Shown here piece after piece: positions 21,639-32,199 of a stretch of DNA of 64,000 nt. Below the pieces are notes generated by a model that saw only the letters and a program-made list of their open reading frames with translations, had not been told where the DNA came from and searched no databases. Source of the stretch: Brachionus manjavacas (Eukaryota; Rotifera; Eurotatoria; Ploima; Brachionidae); assembly GCA_019054805.1 (NCBI GenBank), contig JAHQIY010000002.1, forward strand, positions 7,998,001 to 8,062,000. Direction: 5' to 3'. Position numbers and translations under genes: made by a program. Every line of letters begins with the position of its first letter. Position 1 is the stretch's first letter.

Positions 21639-22382
21639 ATGTTTAAAATGATGATACAACTATTTTTAACTTTTGTGGTAATGGAAGCCATCTTTTGCGA
21701 AGTTGGTGAGCCGATGCCAGGTGGGCGCTTCGATGTTGATTTGAAAACAGCAGACAAAGAAGAGCTTCAAAATTTGATACATTTGGCTAAGCTGGGCATT
21801 GATTCTATCGAAGAACAACGAGCCTCAGAAACCGGGAACAAAAAAGTTGATCTCAAATTTTTGCGACTGCTCAAAGCGCAGAAACAGGTGGTTGCTGGAC
21901 TTAACAATTTCTTGACTGTGCGATTGAGAGAGGCAAATTGTGAGAACGATTGTGATGTGGAACAGTGTGAAATGACTATTTGGCAAAAACCGTGGGAAAA
22001 TTTCACCGAATTGACAGAATTTAGCTGCAAAAAGTACCACTCTTTGTTCGGCTCCAACATTCGCATCGAGGAAGATAACGAGCATGCCCACAAGGCGCTT
22101 GATTATGCCCTTAACCAAATCAATTGTCAATCAAACGATTTGTATGTATCCAAGGTGCATTCGATTGACAAAATGTACAGACAAATTGTGAACGGCATGA
22201 AATATACCTTTATATGCAAGTTGGCCAGGACTAAGTGTACCAAAAATTCACTAAGCTCCATAAGTCTTAAAGAATGTCCATTGTTGGAAAATACCCCCTT
22301 AAAGACTGTCAAGATATCGGTTTTGGACAGACCTTGGAATCAGGACAAAAGATACGAATTAAAATCAACTGTTTACTATTAG
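21639..22382 (+). CDS. Secreted protein with two tandem cystatin domains
   Basis: 247 residues in one exon. Residues 1-20 form a signal peptide (LFLTFVVMEAIFC). Domain 1 (about 24-130) has the N-terminal Gly pair GG at 28-29, the first hairpin loop QVVAG at 83-87 (family QxVxG) and the Pro-Trp of the second loop at 118-119, with paired cysteines (101, 105, 110, 130). Domain 2 (about 140-247) has QIVNG at 182-186 and a Pro-Trp at 232-233 but no obvious Gly-Gly trunk; Cys 163, 193, 200 and 213 are candidates for its disulfides. Cystatins are tight reversible inhibitors of papain-type cysteine proteases (C1), binding with the trunk and two loops. Domain 1 looks inhibitory. Domain 2 keeps both loops but lacks the Gly trunk, so its affinity may be reduced. 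The start at 21639 precedes the signal peptide; Met4 or Met5 are alternatives. Confidence 0.93.
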   Translation: MFKMMIQLFLTFVVMEAIFCEVGEPMPGGRFDVDLKTADKEELQNLIHLAKLGIDSIEEQRASETGNKKVDLKFLRLLKAQKQVVAGLNNFLTVRLREANCENDCDVEQCEMTIWQKPWENFTELTEFSCKKYHSLFGSNIRIEEDNEHAHKALDYALNQINCQSNDLYVSKVHSIDKMYRQIVNGMKYTFICKLARTKCTKNSLSSISLKECPLLENTPLKTVKISVLDRPWNQDKRYELKSTVYY

Positions 22383-22439
22383 ATTTTTATGCATTTTTTT
22401 AAATATTAATATTTTGCGATAATTGTATATTCTTTTTTA

Positions 22440-22445
22440 AATAAA
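22440..22445 (+). terminator. Polyadenylation signal of the double-cystatin gene
   Basis: AATAAA 58 bp after the stop codon, in an AT-rich 3' UTR. Confidence 0.65.
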
Positions 22446-22449
22446 GATT

Positions 22450-23880
22450 AATTATAATTTATTTTAAAACTTAGTTTTACCTTTTGGCTTCTTACTAAAA
22501 ATAACACAATGTTTGAAAAAATTTTTTTCATTACAAAAAAATAAGAAAAATACAAAATTTTGTTTACTTATTCAAAGGATATGGGGGGCTCTATATCGAA
22601 ATAGAATCAATCAAAATAAATTAATTAAAATAGCTTAATTGATTAATTGTTTATTTCATAATAGCTTAAAATATAATAAACGATTCAAAATATCTTTATG
22701 TTGAAAAATTTTTGTTCAAAATAGCTAAGTGTCAAGAAAAAGGTAAGAGTTAATTAATCATATTTTAATACTAAAGATAAGTTTTCATAAAATTCATCGA
22801 ACTTTGACTCATCATATTGAGATACAATTTCTTTAATACGATCATCCAATTTAATGTCATTCAATTTAATTTTATTCAAGTTTTTTTAATTTAGCTGCGT
22901 CCGGTGCTTCTATATGTTCACCTTTTATCTTTAAAATTTCAAATGACCGTCCAATACTTTTTCTAATTATATTAGCTATTTCAACGTGTTTGTATAAAAA
23001 CTACTAAAGCTATTTTTTTTTCTAGAAAAGCTATTTCAAAGTGTGAAAAGCGAAACTAAGTTATTTTTTAAGCTATTTAGCTAATTTAATTAAGCTATTT
23101 TAAAAAAAGCTATTTTGAAGAGATGCCATATGGGGCAATATGAAAAAAAATCAAAATTTTGAATTTTAGGATATTTTCTTAAAGATATTGGTTTTAAGAT
23201 TTATTTTTGTTTTTTTTTTAAACAGTCAAAATAAAGATAGCAATCAAATAGAAATGTTAGTTTGATCTTTGAATTTTGAAATTAATTTTTTAGCCCTTAA
23301 AAACAAAAATTCAGGGGTTGCTGCTGTTTGAAACTCCTAATTACCCTCATCGGATATATTTATTTAAGGTTAAAAACACGGTTACTAAAGTTTAAAAGCT
23401 TTAATTTTTTTTGATTAATAATAGAGAAAATAAAAACAAAGACATAAATGAAAATTAAAGTAGTTAATTCCTATTTTTATTCGGTCTCAGATAAAATTTC
23501 TTTGTCATTTTGAATAATTAAAGCTGAATGGTAAGACTAAATTTTTAAATAAATTATAATTAATCGTAATTTAACAAAATAAAAAGCTGCACCACGCTTT
23601 TGGCTAAAACGCGCTTTTGGACCATACAACAAAGTACATCTTCATTAAGAAGTTCTTAATAAGAACGAATGTTCTAATAGCATTATCATGAATTTAAAAA
23701 AAATAAAAAGATTTTTTTTGATTTTGCATTTGGTGCAGCACCAAGAATTAAGAAAAAAAACAAATAAAAAAAAAATTAGTTATTTATGATGTTCCTAAGT
23801 TTAAATATCTGGTCTATGCACCCTCTACTTTTTCTGCTTTTTCTTCTCTAAGTATGACATCTAAGGAGTTCCTGATTCTA
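22450..23880. other. AT-rich spacer, no gene seen
   Basis: The word AGCTATTT and its complement recur many times at 22630-23110 (AAGCTATTTT, AATAGCTTAA). They are arranged in opposite orientations on the two sides, which suggests a decayed inverted-repeat element, but no clean ends or duplications can be defined. Confidence 0.45.
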
Positions 23881-23884
23881 ACCC

Positions 23885-24850
23885 GTGTATCTTAACTTCA
23901 TTGACTTCAAGAAAGCCTTTGATAGCATACACAGAAAAACCTTGTGGGCCATATTAAGATCCTATGGCCTGCCATAAAAGATAGTTAACTTGATAAAACT
24001 CTTCTGGAAAAGGACAATCTGAGAGCTTCAATTCCTAATTATGATTGACTTTGTCATGAAAAAATCAACAGCAAAGCTTGAAGACTTAGACTTTGTGGAC
24101 GATCTGGTGCTAATATCTAATACAGAAGCACAAATGCATATAAAGGCCCAAGAGTTAGTCAACAACGCTAAACCAGCCGGTCTCGAAATAAATGTGGCCA
24201 AAACGAAAGTTATCTGCTTAAACACCAATTTGGATACCCCGATCACCTTCGATGGTACACAAATTGATTTTAACAGATTGAATCTAAATAATAATCTAAA
24301 AAGCACATATATTTAAAAAATGAATTTTGTATAAATTTTAGAAATGTTTTAAAAATTGTCCTGTTATCCAAAGCAACCAAGATTTGAACAATTTTTAATT
24401 TAACACAATTTAAGAATTTTCTAGTAATGCTATTCATCGCAAAAAAAATTTGTAAAGTTTTTGGACTTTTGAAAAAAAAAGCCTTGACTTGAGACTTTTA
24501 AACAACTCTGGAACACACAGAGACATTAAGAATAGACTTGCTAAAGCAAAGAGTGCCTTTGCTAGACTCCGACCAGCATGTAAATCAAGTCAATGCATTA
24601 AGAACAAAAGACTGCGATGGCTCGGGCATGTACTTAGAATGAAAGAAGCACGGATGCCAAAAAGATCCCTTCAATGGACACCTCAAGGGTGACGTAAGTT
24701 AGGATGACCAGCAGTAACATGGAGGTAAACAATCACGAAAGAGCTCATCGAAATGGGAATGACATGAGGAGAAGCAAGGGTATAGGAAAAAGATCGGCAT
24801 GAGTGGAAATCAAAAGTAATGACCCTATGCTCCACAAGGAGTGAATAAGG
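23885..24850 (+). mobile_element. RTE-like LINE fragment
   Basis: Palm block FIDFKKAFDSIHRKTLWAIL at 23900-23960, then an internally deleted jump to LEDLDFVDDLVLISNTEAQM at 24078-24137 (the xADD box reads FVDD), GLEINVAKTKVICLN to 24225, and after an AT-rich interruption DIKNRLAKAKSAFARLRP and NKRLRWLGHVLRMKEARMPK at 24520-24665, then WTPQG and broken C-terminal text to about 24845. This is the RT order of RTE-type LINEs. Stops and deletions make it inactive. Confidence 0.85.
24460..24511 (-). repeat. hAT-like terminus inside the RTE LINE
   Basis: On the minus strand from 24511 it reads CAGAGTTGTTTAAAAGTCTC and continues with AAGTCAAGGC, matching the terminus at 6755-6813. It coincides with the break between the two halves of the LINE, so an element probably inserted here and then lost its other end. 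Confidence 0.45.
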
Positions 24851-24999
24851 AAAAAAAATATCTCTGCAATACGGTTCGAATGTTTAAACCTTTTTCATCG
24901 AAAAAATAGGGGGACCAGTTTCGAATGAGTAATATGATATCTAATATCCATACCAACTTCATGCTTGCATATATACTCTTTTAGAAAACTAGGTAAATT

Positions 25000-25305
25000 G
25001 CATTTAGCCTGTTTCTAATCTTGGTAATTTTCTCTATCAAGACACCTTAAATTTAATGAATTCACAAAATGATCATAAGTCGTAAATATTCCAGATGCAT
25101 CATATTTGGTGCATTTTGACCATTCCTTTCCTATATTTTTTCTGCATCATTAGCGCTGTCAAATGTTTGAAAAGTTTCCCATGTGAGCATTTTTCTTGTC
25201 TTCTTTTGAAATTCATGGACTGTTTTCTTAATCTCAGCGTCAGTTTCTTCCTGGCTGTTTTAATATTCTGTCTCAAGCGTTTTTAGTGTAATATATTTAT
25301 TAATA
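25000..25305. other. Spacer, no gene confirmed
   Basis: A 63-codon hydrophobic frame at 25095-25286 has no family features; T-rich composition explains its Phe/Leu content. Confidence 0.4.
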
Positions 25306-25523
25306 TATTTACGTGATAATTTTATTTATTTGTTTCTGTCCCGAGCTAAAGCTCCTTCAGACTCAAAAGCCAAACAAAAAATTAAGTAAAAATAAATGTA
25401 AAAATAGCTTGAGCAATTAATGACTGTTGAAACATGTGTAAGTATTAAATAGATCAGGAAAGAAAGAAGAAATTACCTTATGGAGTAGGGTATTTATATC
25501 TTGATTCGAAACCCGCTTTGTAT

Positions 25524-26645
25524 TAGTGTTAGATACGGTCAAGACAAACCGGTCCAATACACGGACGGTTTTTTGCGGTCATTTGGCCGGTCAACTAAGC
25601 GGTCTATTTTTTGGACCGCCAAAATAAACGGGCGGCCAAAAAACCGGCCTTTTTTGTCGGTTAAATATTCTTAAATTATTTTAAAAAAAAATTTTAAAAG
25701 ATTTTTTTTTTATTTTTTAAAATTTTACAAAAAATTTTCTGACCGCCCGCCAGAAAGTTGTCCGGCCATTGCGGACACGGTCACGGTTTCTGAAAATTTT
25801 GGCCGGTTAAGTGTCCAATTGCAAAGCATTTCCTCTTAAAAATTTGTTAACTGCAGTGACTAATCTATTTTTAACAATTCCCTGGTCTTCCGCCTCTGTT
25901 TCGACAAGGTAGATCCATTCCTCAATTTTATCCTTGTCGTTACCATATAGTTTTGGGATATCATCCATCTTAAATTGTGGACGTCTATTGAAAAGCCTAT
26001 TTTCCATTGGTGACATGTCTGGTTCAATAATTTGCTGTTGTTGATGAGTACTTTCCGTTGTAGTTGATAAGCTTGATTTATTGGGGTGTTGATTTATTGT
26101 GATGGCTTGCATCTGGCTGTTCCTTTTTCTTTGCTACAAGTACCGCTCTTTGGGTCAGAAGACTAATTAACAGTTTCTTAGAAGCCTTAGTAGCCGTTAT
26201 TTTCTCCAACCAATCAGCTTGTTCTACTTCTGAGCCATTTGCTAATGTTCCATTTTCCTCAAGGTAGTGAAAATCGGTTTCCAAGTGGTTCTGAGCTTTT
26301 ACCATGTGAACAAGTGCCTGAACGGGCAAACTTTCGCAATATTCCATGGATATTGGCAATGAAAAGAAACTCATTGTGGACATTATTACTTATCGCTGGT
26401 GTGATCACTAAAAATATCTCTTCCAGCACTGGGAATGAAATCATTATTTATACCCACGGGCTTATAATTAAGACAAGATTTGAGCTATTATATAAATGTT
26501 TATATCAGCATCTAGAAGCGTCTATTTTCTGAGATACGTGACAATTGTATTAATTCTTTCTTATCATTGCGCATCAGTTGAGAAGCTGTTGATCAAGTGA
26601 TACGTAGGGTGTATTACAGTCCGCTTGTACGGATCCCAACACTAC
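25524..26645. mobile_element. Non-autonomous hAT-like element, 1122 bp, with gag-like cargo
   Basis: It is bounded by perfect 8-bp direct repeats CTTTGTAT (25516-25523 and 26646-26653). Its ends are inverted: TAGTGTTAGATACGGTCAAG on the left, and the complement of the right end reads TAGTGTTGGGATCCGTACAA. TAGTGTTGGG-type ends with 8-bp duplications are typical of hAT transposons. The left 280 bp are packed with CGGTC/GACCG/GGCCGG repeats, as in hAT subterminal regions. No transposase is visible. The middle carries minus-strand gag-like frames. Confidence 0.85.
25807..26383 (-). pseudogene. Retrotransposon Gag-like fragment inside the hAT element
   Basis: The frame at 26112-25807 has FKMDDIPKLYGNDKDKIEEW, IYLVETEAEDQGI and AVNKFLRGNALQ, the capsid-like pattern of LTR-retrotransposon Gag proteins (a small F/Y-x-G block, an E-W pair, then an L-x-G-x-A-L helix). 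The frame at 26383-26078 (LPVQALVHMVKAQ..., ADWLEKITATKASKKLLISL) precedes it out of frame and may be the N-terminal part. No protease, RT or LTRs are seen, so this is a captured fragment. Confidence 0.55.
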
Positions 26646-27435
26646 TTTGTATTCTTTCAATAGTCTGATAACCAATGGAACAGAATGACTCAGTCCTGTC
26701 CTTACGTCCTAACGTACTCTCACTCATCTCGTTTCGAGACTGTTAGTAATTTCAGTTTGTTTAAGGCCTCGTGATGTAGAAAGTTGGAGGGATGTCGTAT
26801 TTTAGATTTGTAATAGATCGAACTGCTGAATTTTGAATTACCTATATTCCTATAATATTAGTCTCTGTAAATGAATTAAGGCATGGGAACGTATGATCCA
26901 AAATGGATCCAACAAAGATTTGTGAAAGTTTTTTAAAATTTTAGTGATGGGAGTTTTCTCTTTAGTTAACTATATTTTAGTCGACTAGCTTTTAGTTAAC
27001 TAAAATTAAGCCATCTTAACTAAAATTAATAACTAAAGTTTATTTTTTAAATTATTTGACAAATAAATGGGAACATTTTTACAAAATAATATTTATAACT
27101 TAAACTTAATCTTTAAAGAAATTAGCATTGTTTTTTTTCTTCATTAATATCAAATTTTCCATAAAAAAAAAGATAAATAATTTTTTTCTAAAATTTATTT
27201 AACTAAAAAATGGTCGACTAAACTAAATTAGTTAAGTTAAGACGCATCACTATAAAATTTTAGAATTAAGACTCCATTTATATTCGACAAAATTTTAATA
27301 AAATTGAATTACAGCGTTCTTTAATTTCATCTATCATTGAATTACTTAATTAATTATTTAATTTTGAATCGTTTTTTTATACCAATAAATTTTGTCTCTT
27401 TTTCTCAAAGATATTCAAAACTAATAAATTATAAA

Positions 27436-28145
27436 AACAAGGTTTTACCTGTTGCTCCGCTGCCAGAATAATAAAAATAAAAGAAAAAGAAATTAGCATT
27501 GATTATTTAATTTATTAATTTATTTTTATTTATTATTTTGAAAAATTCTTATTAAAAATTGATTTTAAAGAATTTTTTCATAAGTGTTGATTAAATGATT
27601 TAATGAATATTTATGTACAGTATGTCACAAAAAGTTAGAATCAAACTTTTTTCTCTATTTGATTGTTTTTTTGTTCATTATTTCGTTAACTCGACTATTT
27701 CTCTTTCAGTCTTTGTCTGATTTTTCAAAAAACATGGAATTATTTTTACCCATTTTTTCTCTATTTTGTCAGATTTTTGGGGAGTCTTACTTTAAAAAAG
27801 CTATCATTTGAAAAAAATTCATAGTTAACGATTTTTTTAATTGCAAAAAAACAATATTTTTATTTTTTTCAACTTGATTCTAACTTTTTGTGACATACTG
27901 TACAAACAACATTTCTTGTAAGAAAAACTTGAATGAATGAATTTCAATGAATTTAAATATTTTTTTCTTTTCTTAATTTTTTAATTAAAATTTATTTTTA
28001 AGTTGTAAAAACATTAATAAATATTATATACATGTAATTTAAAAAAATGTATTAATATTATATTAAAGTTAGTTATCGTAAGTATATGCATGAAAATTTT
28101 ACTTTTTTTCACACATTTGGGTTTTAAATATGAGGATATAGTACA
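27436..28145. repeat. Dispersed repeat, copy 1 (other copy 42955-43910)
   Basis: It starts AACAAGGTTTTACCTGTTGC and shares about 700 bp with 42955 onward: the opening 35 bp, ATTGATTATTTAATT, GAAAAATTCTTATTAAAAAT, the embedded Tc1-like MITE, AACAACATTTCTTGTAAG after it, and the end TTTCACACATTTGGGTTTTA. The left boundary is sharp because flanks differ just before AACAAGG. No complete coding sequence. Confidence 0.85.
27618..27900. mobile_element. Tc1/mariner-type MITE within repeat copy 1
   Basis: 283 bp with about 27-bp inverted ends (CAGTATGTCACAAAAAGTTA and its complement), flanked by TA on both sides (27616-27617 and 27901-27902). The CAGTnTGTCnCAAAAAGT terminus and TA duplication are the Tc1/mariner signature. 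No transposase frame. Confidence 0.85.
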
Positions 28146-28149
28146 AAAT

Positions 28150-31100
28150 TAAGCGAGTGATTAAGTGAAATAAAAAAGTTTTACTCTAATATTTTTGATC
28201 ACACATGCATAAAAACATAAAACAAAGAACGATTTGATTAAAAAAAACCTGATTGGGGTTAACACTTTTTTTAATTTTTTCTGACTTCTTCATAAACTAT
28301 AAAATTCAAAAATTATTAAATTATGAAAAAGTAAATATTAGAAAATATGAAAATATGAAAATGTAAAATTATTTACTTTTAGCCCAAAATGAGCAGGTCT
28401 TGTGACTGTTCGCCAAAATTATGGCCGTGCTGATGCTTGAAAAATTTAAAAATTTTCTTTTTTTCATAATTTAAATTCCTAGATGTAAAATAACTAGAAA
28501 CTTTTTTGGTAAATTTTTGATATGTCTTCTTCGGTTTCTCATAACTTCCTTTAGAATGATCCTAAAGGAATTGTATACAGATTTGTTAAAGTCACAAGTC
28601 TCAAGTCCAAGTCAAATACTTTAAAAACTAAAACATGAACTAAGCTTTATTAAGGAGTTTTTGTTATTTTAAATTGACTTTCCACAAATGACTTTTGACA
28701 TTTTCTTTATCCTTCATGAATGTGAAATTGAAAAGTTTTGAAAGTGTGGCAGGTTTGAATTGCTGGAACCTTATAATACCAACTTAACAAATATAAAATT
28801 TTTTGGTCAAAAATTTTCATGAAAATCAATAGGCCTTTTTTAAAAAATTCACCAACTTTTGTTAGACCTATTGCTGCTGTTGCTGTCAAAAATTTTTACT
28901 TTTGATATTTTTTTCTTTTTGTGAGAGAAATTGATTTTTTCAATAAACAAACAAGTTTTTTTATTTGTTATAAAAATGATATTTGAAATTAAATTAAATT
29001 AATTTTTTTTTTAAATTAAAATAAGTTTTTTTTTATATTAATAAAATAAATTTTTATATAAATTTAATTTCGCTCCAAAATTTAAAATGCCAGAAAAATT
29101 GGAGAAATTTTTCCAAAAGTAATTTAAAAAACTTTGACATTCTCAAACATTCCATTGTCAATGAGATAAGTATTTTAAAATTTACTAATTAAAACATAAC
29201 AAAAAAAATATTTATTTTTGCTGTTGATAAATGGGAAGCATTTTCGACTGGCATATGTCTTCAAAATTCTCACAAACTCTGAAATCACGTAAGACAACCG
29301 TGGACTAATAATCGGCATTTTATCAAAACTCATAGACAGCTAAACAAATACTTAAAAAAATTTCCATATTAAAACACATAAATATTTTCTTTAATCCTCG
29401 ACCTCATACAAAATAAATTCTTAAGTACAATTATCTGTTTGGACACACGCTATTATCTATGATTTTTGTGCTTTCACAACAAGCATCTCTAAGCCGGAAT
29501 TTGGCCAACATTGACTTCACACTTCAATGGGACTCTAATCTGATTTGGATAAACAAACAAGAGATGCTCGATGAACGTGACCAGTGCTTGCATTGCATCG
29601 ATTAAAGGTGTGTCATTGCGGAAAAAGATGATAATTTTAAAATTATCTCCTATTTATAAAATCTTTATCTTTTTAACAATTACATTGCTACTTGTGTCAA
29701 TTTTTGTTAGAACGTGATCAGTTCTTAAGCAAACTGATCTCTATCATTTTATAAATTAAAAACGCTCAGCATTTTTCTAGACCATAAAATTTAATTGTGG
29801 ACAGTGTTCAATTTCATCCGAGTCCATATGACGCAGCCTTATGCTGCCTTTGTTGTTCGCGGCCAACTTCACTCAATCAGAATATGAAAATTTTCGCGAA
29901 AGTTGGGCGGAAATTTTTATGTATTTTAAAAAACTAAAAAAAATAAGCATTTAAAAAAATTTTAATTTTTTTTTTTAGAATTTCTATAAATATAGTGAAA
30001 AAAGTGATATTCTTTTAAAACATAAAATTAATTTTTTTTTTTTATTTTAATAGATTAGTAGTATAAGCCGAAGCTGTAAGTCTGTGCCAGTTCTATGCAA
30101 TCACACCAGTTTCTGTTCAGTTATTCCTTGGTCAACTTGATTCTATTAAAAAATCTGAAATATTTGGTAATTTTTTTTTCAATTTTTTTATTTATTTTTA
30201 ATTAATTTAACCACCTTTAGGAGGAGTATGATAAGAATTAAGCATAAAAATTAATAAAATATTGAAAATATAATAAAAAATTGAGTTTATTTAAAACGAA
30301 AAATTAAAAAAAATAAAGAAAAGAAAGGAAATATAATTAAAGATGGATAATGTTTGTTTGACCAAGAGAGATGAGTCTTATATCGAGGGAATAAGCTAGT
30401 TTAATAAGGTTCTATATATTTTAAATTGTTGAGACAAGACTTAATTAAGCCAGAAACACCATCGTGGAAGAAGTTTCGCTTCAATTTAATCTTTAATCAA
30501 TGGACCATATTTTTCTAGGTATCATTTTTTTTATCAAAAGTTTTTTTTTATTTATTGGTATCAGACTTTAGTATCAAAAAAAAAATTATTTAAAAAAATA
30601 CGTCACTTTTACTCATTAAATAAATGCTTTAATTCAGTATGTGCGGTACATTACTCTCGAAAAAAATTCAATAGGTTTTCATTTTTTTCTCTCACCTTTT
30701 TTTTATTTATATTTACTCAGCGTCTAATAAAGAATCATCAATATTATCTATTATTATTGAATGAATTTTGTATTAAATCGTCCCTTCTTCTCGTAACAAG
30801 AGAAGTAAGTTCCGATCTACTCAATCTTTTTCAAAGTCAATATTTTACAGTCTGGAATCAACTTCGATAATTTTTTTTAATTTTTATATTTTTAAATTTT
30901 ATAAATTTTTTATTTTTATCACTAAATTTCAATTTATTTTCATGATTGGATTATCAAAAGAATTTAAAAAAAATTTAGGCGAATTCCTAGCACAAAGTTA
31001 AGGTTTTTGAGAAAAGCTTTGTTATCGGAAGGATCCAAGTTGGTTCTGGTCACCGAACTCTCAAAGGATTTAAGTGCAATTCAAATTGCTTAAGAATTCA

Positions 31101-31560
31101 GTGGTGCTTGCGCAGACCAAAGATGAAAATGTCTCAGTGATGGTGTAAAATGAAATAAAAAAATAATGTAAAAAGATTAGTTAAGCTAATTTTTATTAAT
31201 TAATTTTGTATATCTAACATTATTTATTTATTTTATTTAATTAGAGTTTTAGCCCCATGGATAAATTGAAATATAATATTATATATTAAAAAGGATAGAA
31301 AAAATTTAAGACAAACAATGTTTTGGTACCGCAATTTATGATAAAAAATCATACAAATTAGAAGCGGGTGCAGCCAGTCGGGGTCCGAGTCAGAGCCCTG
31401 ATTTGGGAAAAGGGACTTAGGTCAAAGGGGTCCGGGGTGAAGCCCTGGCTTAGGGTTTCGGGTTTTTATCAGAAGGTTAGGGTCTTTTTAACAAATTAGT
31501 CTTTGGGGGTTTATTTTTATTTAAATTAGTGGCGATTATAATTATGGGCCAACATTTAAT
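28150..31560. other. AT-rich spacer with a few less AT-rich islands; no gene confirmed
   Basis: Islands at 29390-29620, 29800-29890, 30060-30140 and 31020-31140 have mixed composition but break up in all frames. An AAGTC cluster occurs at 28587-28615. A G-rich segment at 31369-31500 has repeated GGGTC/AGGGT/GGGTT words and no frame. These look like remains of transposons, but no family could be named. Confidence 0.4.
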
Positions 31561-31564
31561 AGAC

Positions 31565-32165
31565 AATAAAACAATAATAATAATAACTAGCTACTGCTAG
31601 AAACTTGCGGAGAAATCTTACACGTAAGACTACTATGGTAGCTATTTACACCGTTTATACAACTAAACATTAGGCTATTCTTAATTATCAAAATTTCGAA
31701 GAAAAATATTTAGTAGCTTTCCTTCAAATTACCAACTCTCAGCCGATAGAATAAGTACTAGACACATACATCCGACCTGCTCCAATCTACAAAATCCTTT
31801 TTTAATTATTTTATTAGATAATTTCTATATATACGGATTGTTGAACTTAGCAAAGGTTGATCACTTCCTCAGGAAGCTTGTTCCACCCATTTACTACTCT
31901 ATTGATAAAAAGTGTTTCCTAAGACTACAATTTTTAATGGTCTGCCCTGATAGTCTTCTCTTGTGTCCCCTGATTCCCTGAGCTGGCTTGAGTTACATCT
32001 AGTGGGAAGTTTTGTCCAATTAACTTTATTGACACCACTTTGTAATTTAAAAAGCTGGATCAAGTCAGCTTTTTCTCTTCTCTCGCTAAGCGGAGTCAAA
32101 TCAAGAACTGCTAGTCTCCTGCTTTATTCCCAGTCACGGATTCTTGGTACTAACTTTGTGAAAAA
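31565..32165 (-). mobile_element. LINE family B, 3' end (CR1/jockey-like)
   Basis: The minus strand reads DLTPLSERREKADLIQLFKL, a standard LINE C-terminal block, then after a frameshift FFINRVVNKWNKLPEEV-like text at about 31915-31855. The 3' UTR ends with AGCTACCATAG...CCGCAAG...GCAGTAGCTAG and a TTATTATTATTATT tail (to about 31565). That end resembles those at 33880-33965 and 44262-44365. Confidence 0.78.
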
Positions 32166-32199
32166 AAACACTCTACCTTATACAATTACAAAACATTGA

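Larger units (their letters stand above)
25310..26935 (-). mobile_element. LINE family A copy split by a hAT-type insertion
   Basis: Minus-strand family A sequence occupies about 26935-26646 (IFVGSILDHTFPCLNSFTE, the NSAVRSI region, then the AGGACTGAGTCATTC segment) and resumes at 25523-25310 (FESRY, TPLH-like end, 3' UTR). The terminal stem-loop GAGC-TTTA-GCTC lies at 25343-25354, followed by AAATAAATAAA. The two halves join exactly when the inserted element and one 8-bp repeat are removed. Confidence 0.88.

Noticed and set aside
27441-27474. Functional NTPase exon (GSGATGKT P-loop)
   Set aside because: Only about 11 codons are shared between copies and no other helicase motif follows; reported only as a hint in the repeat finding.
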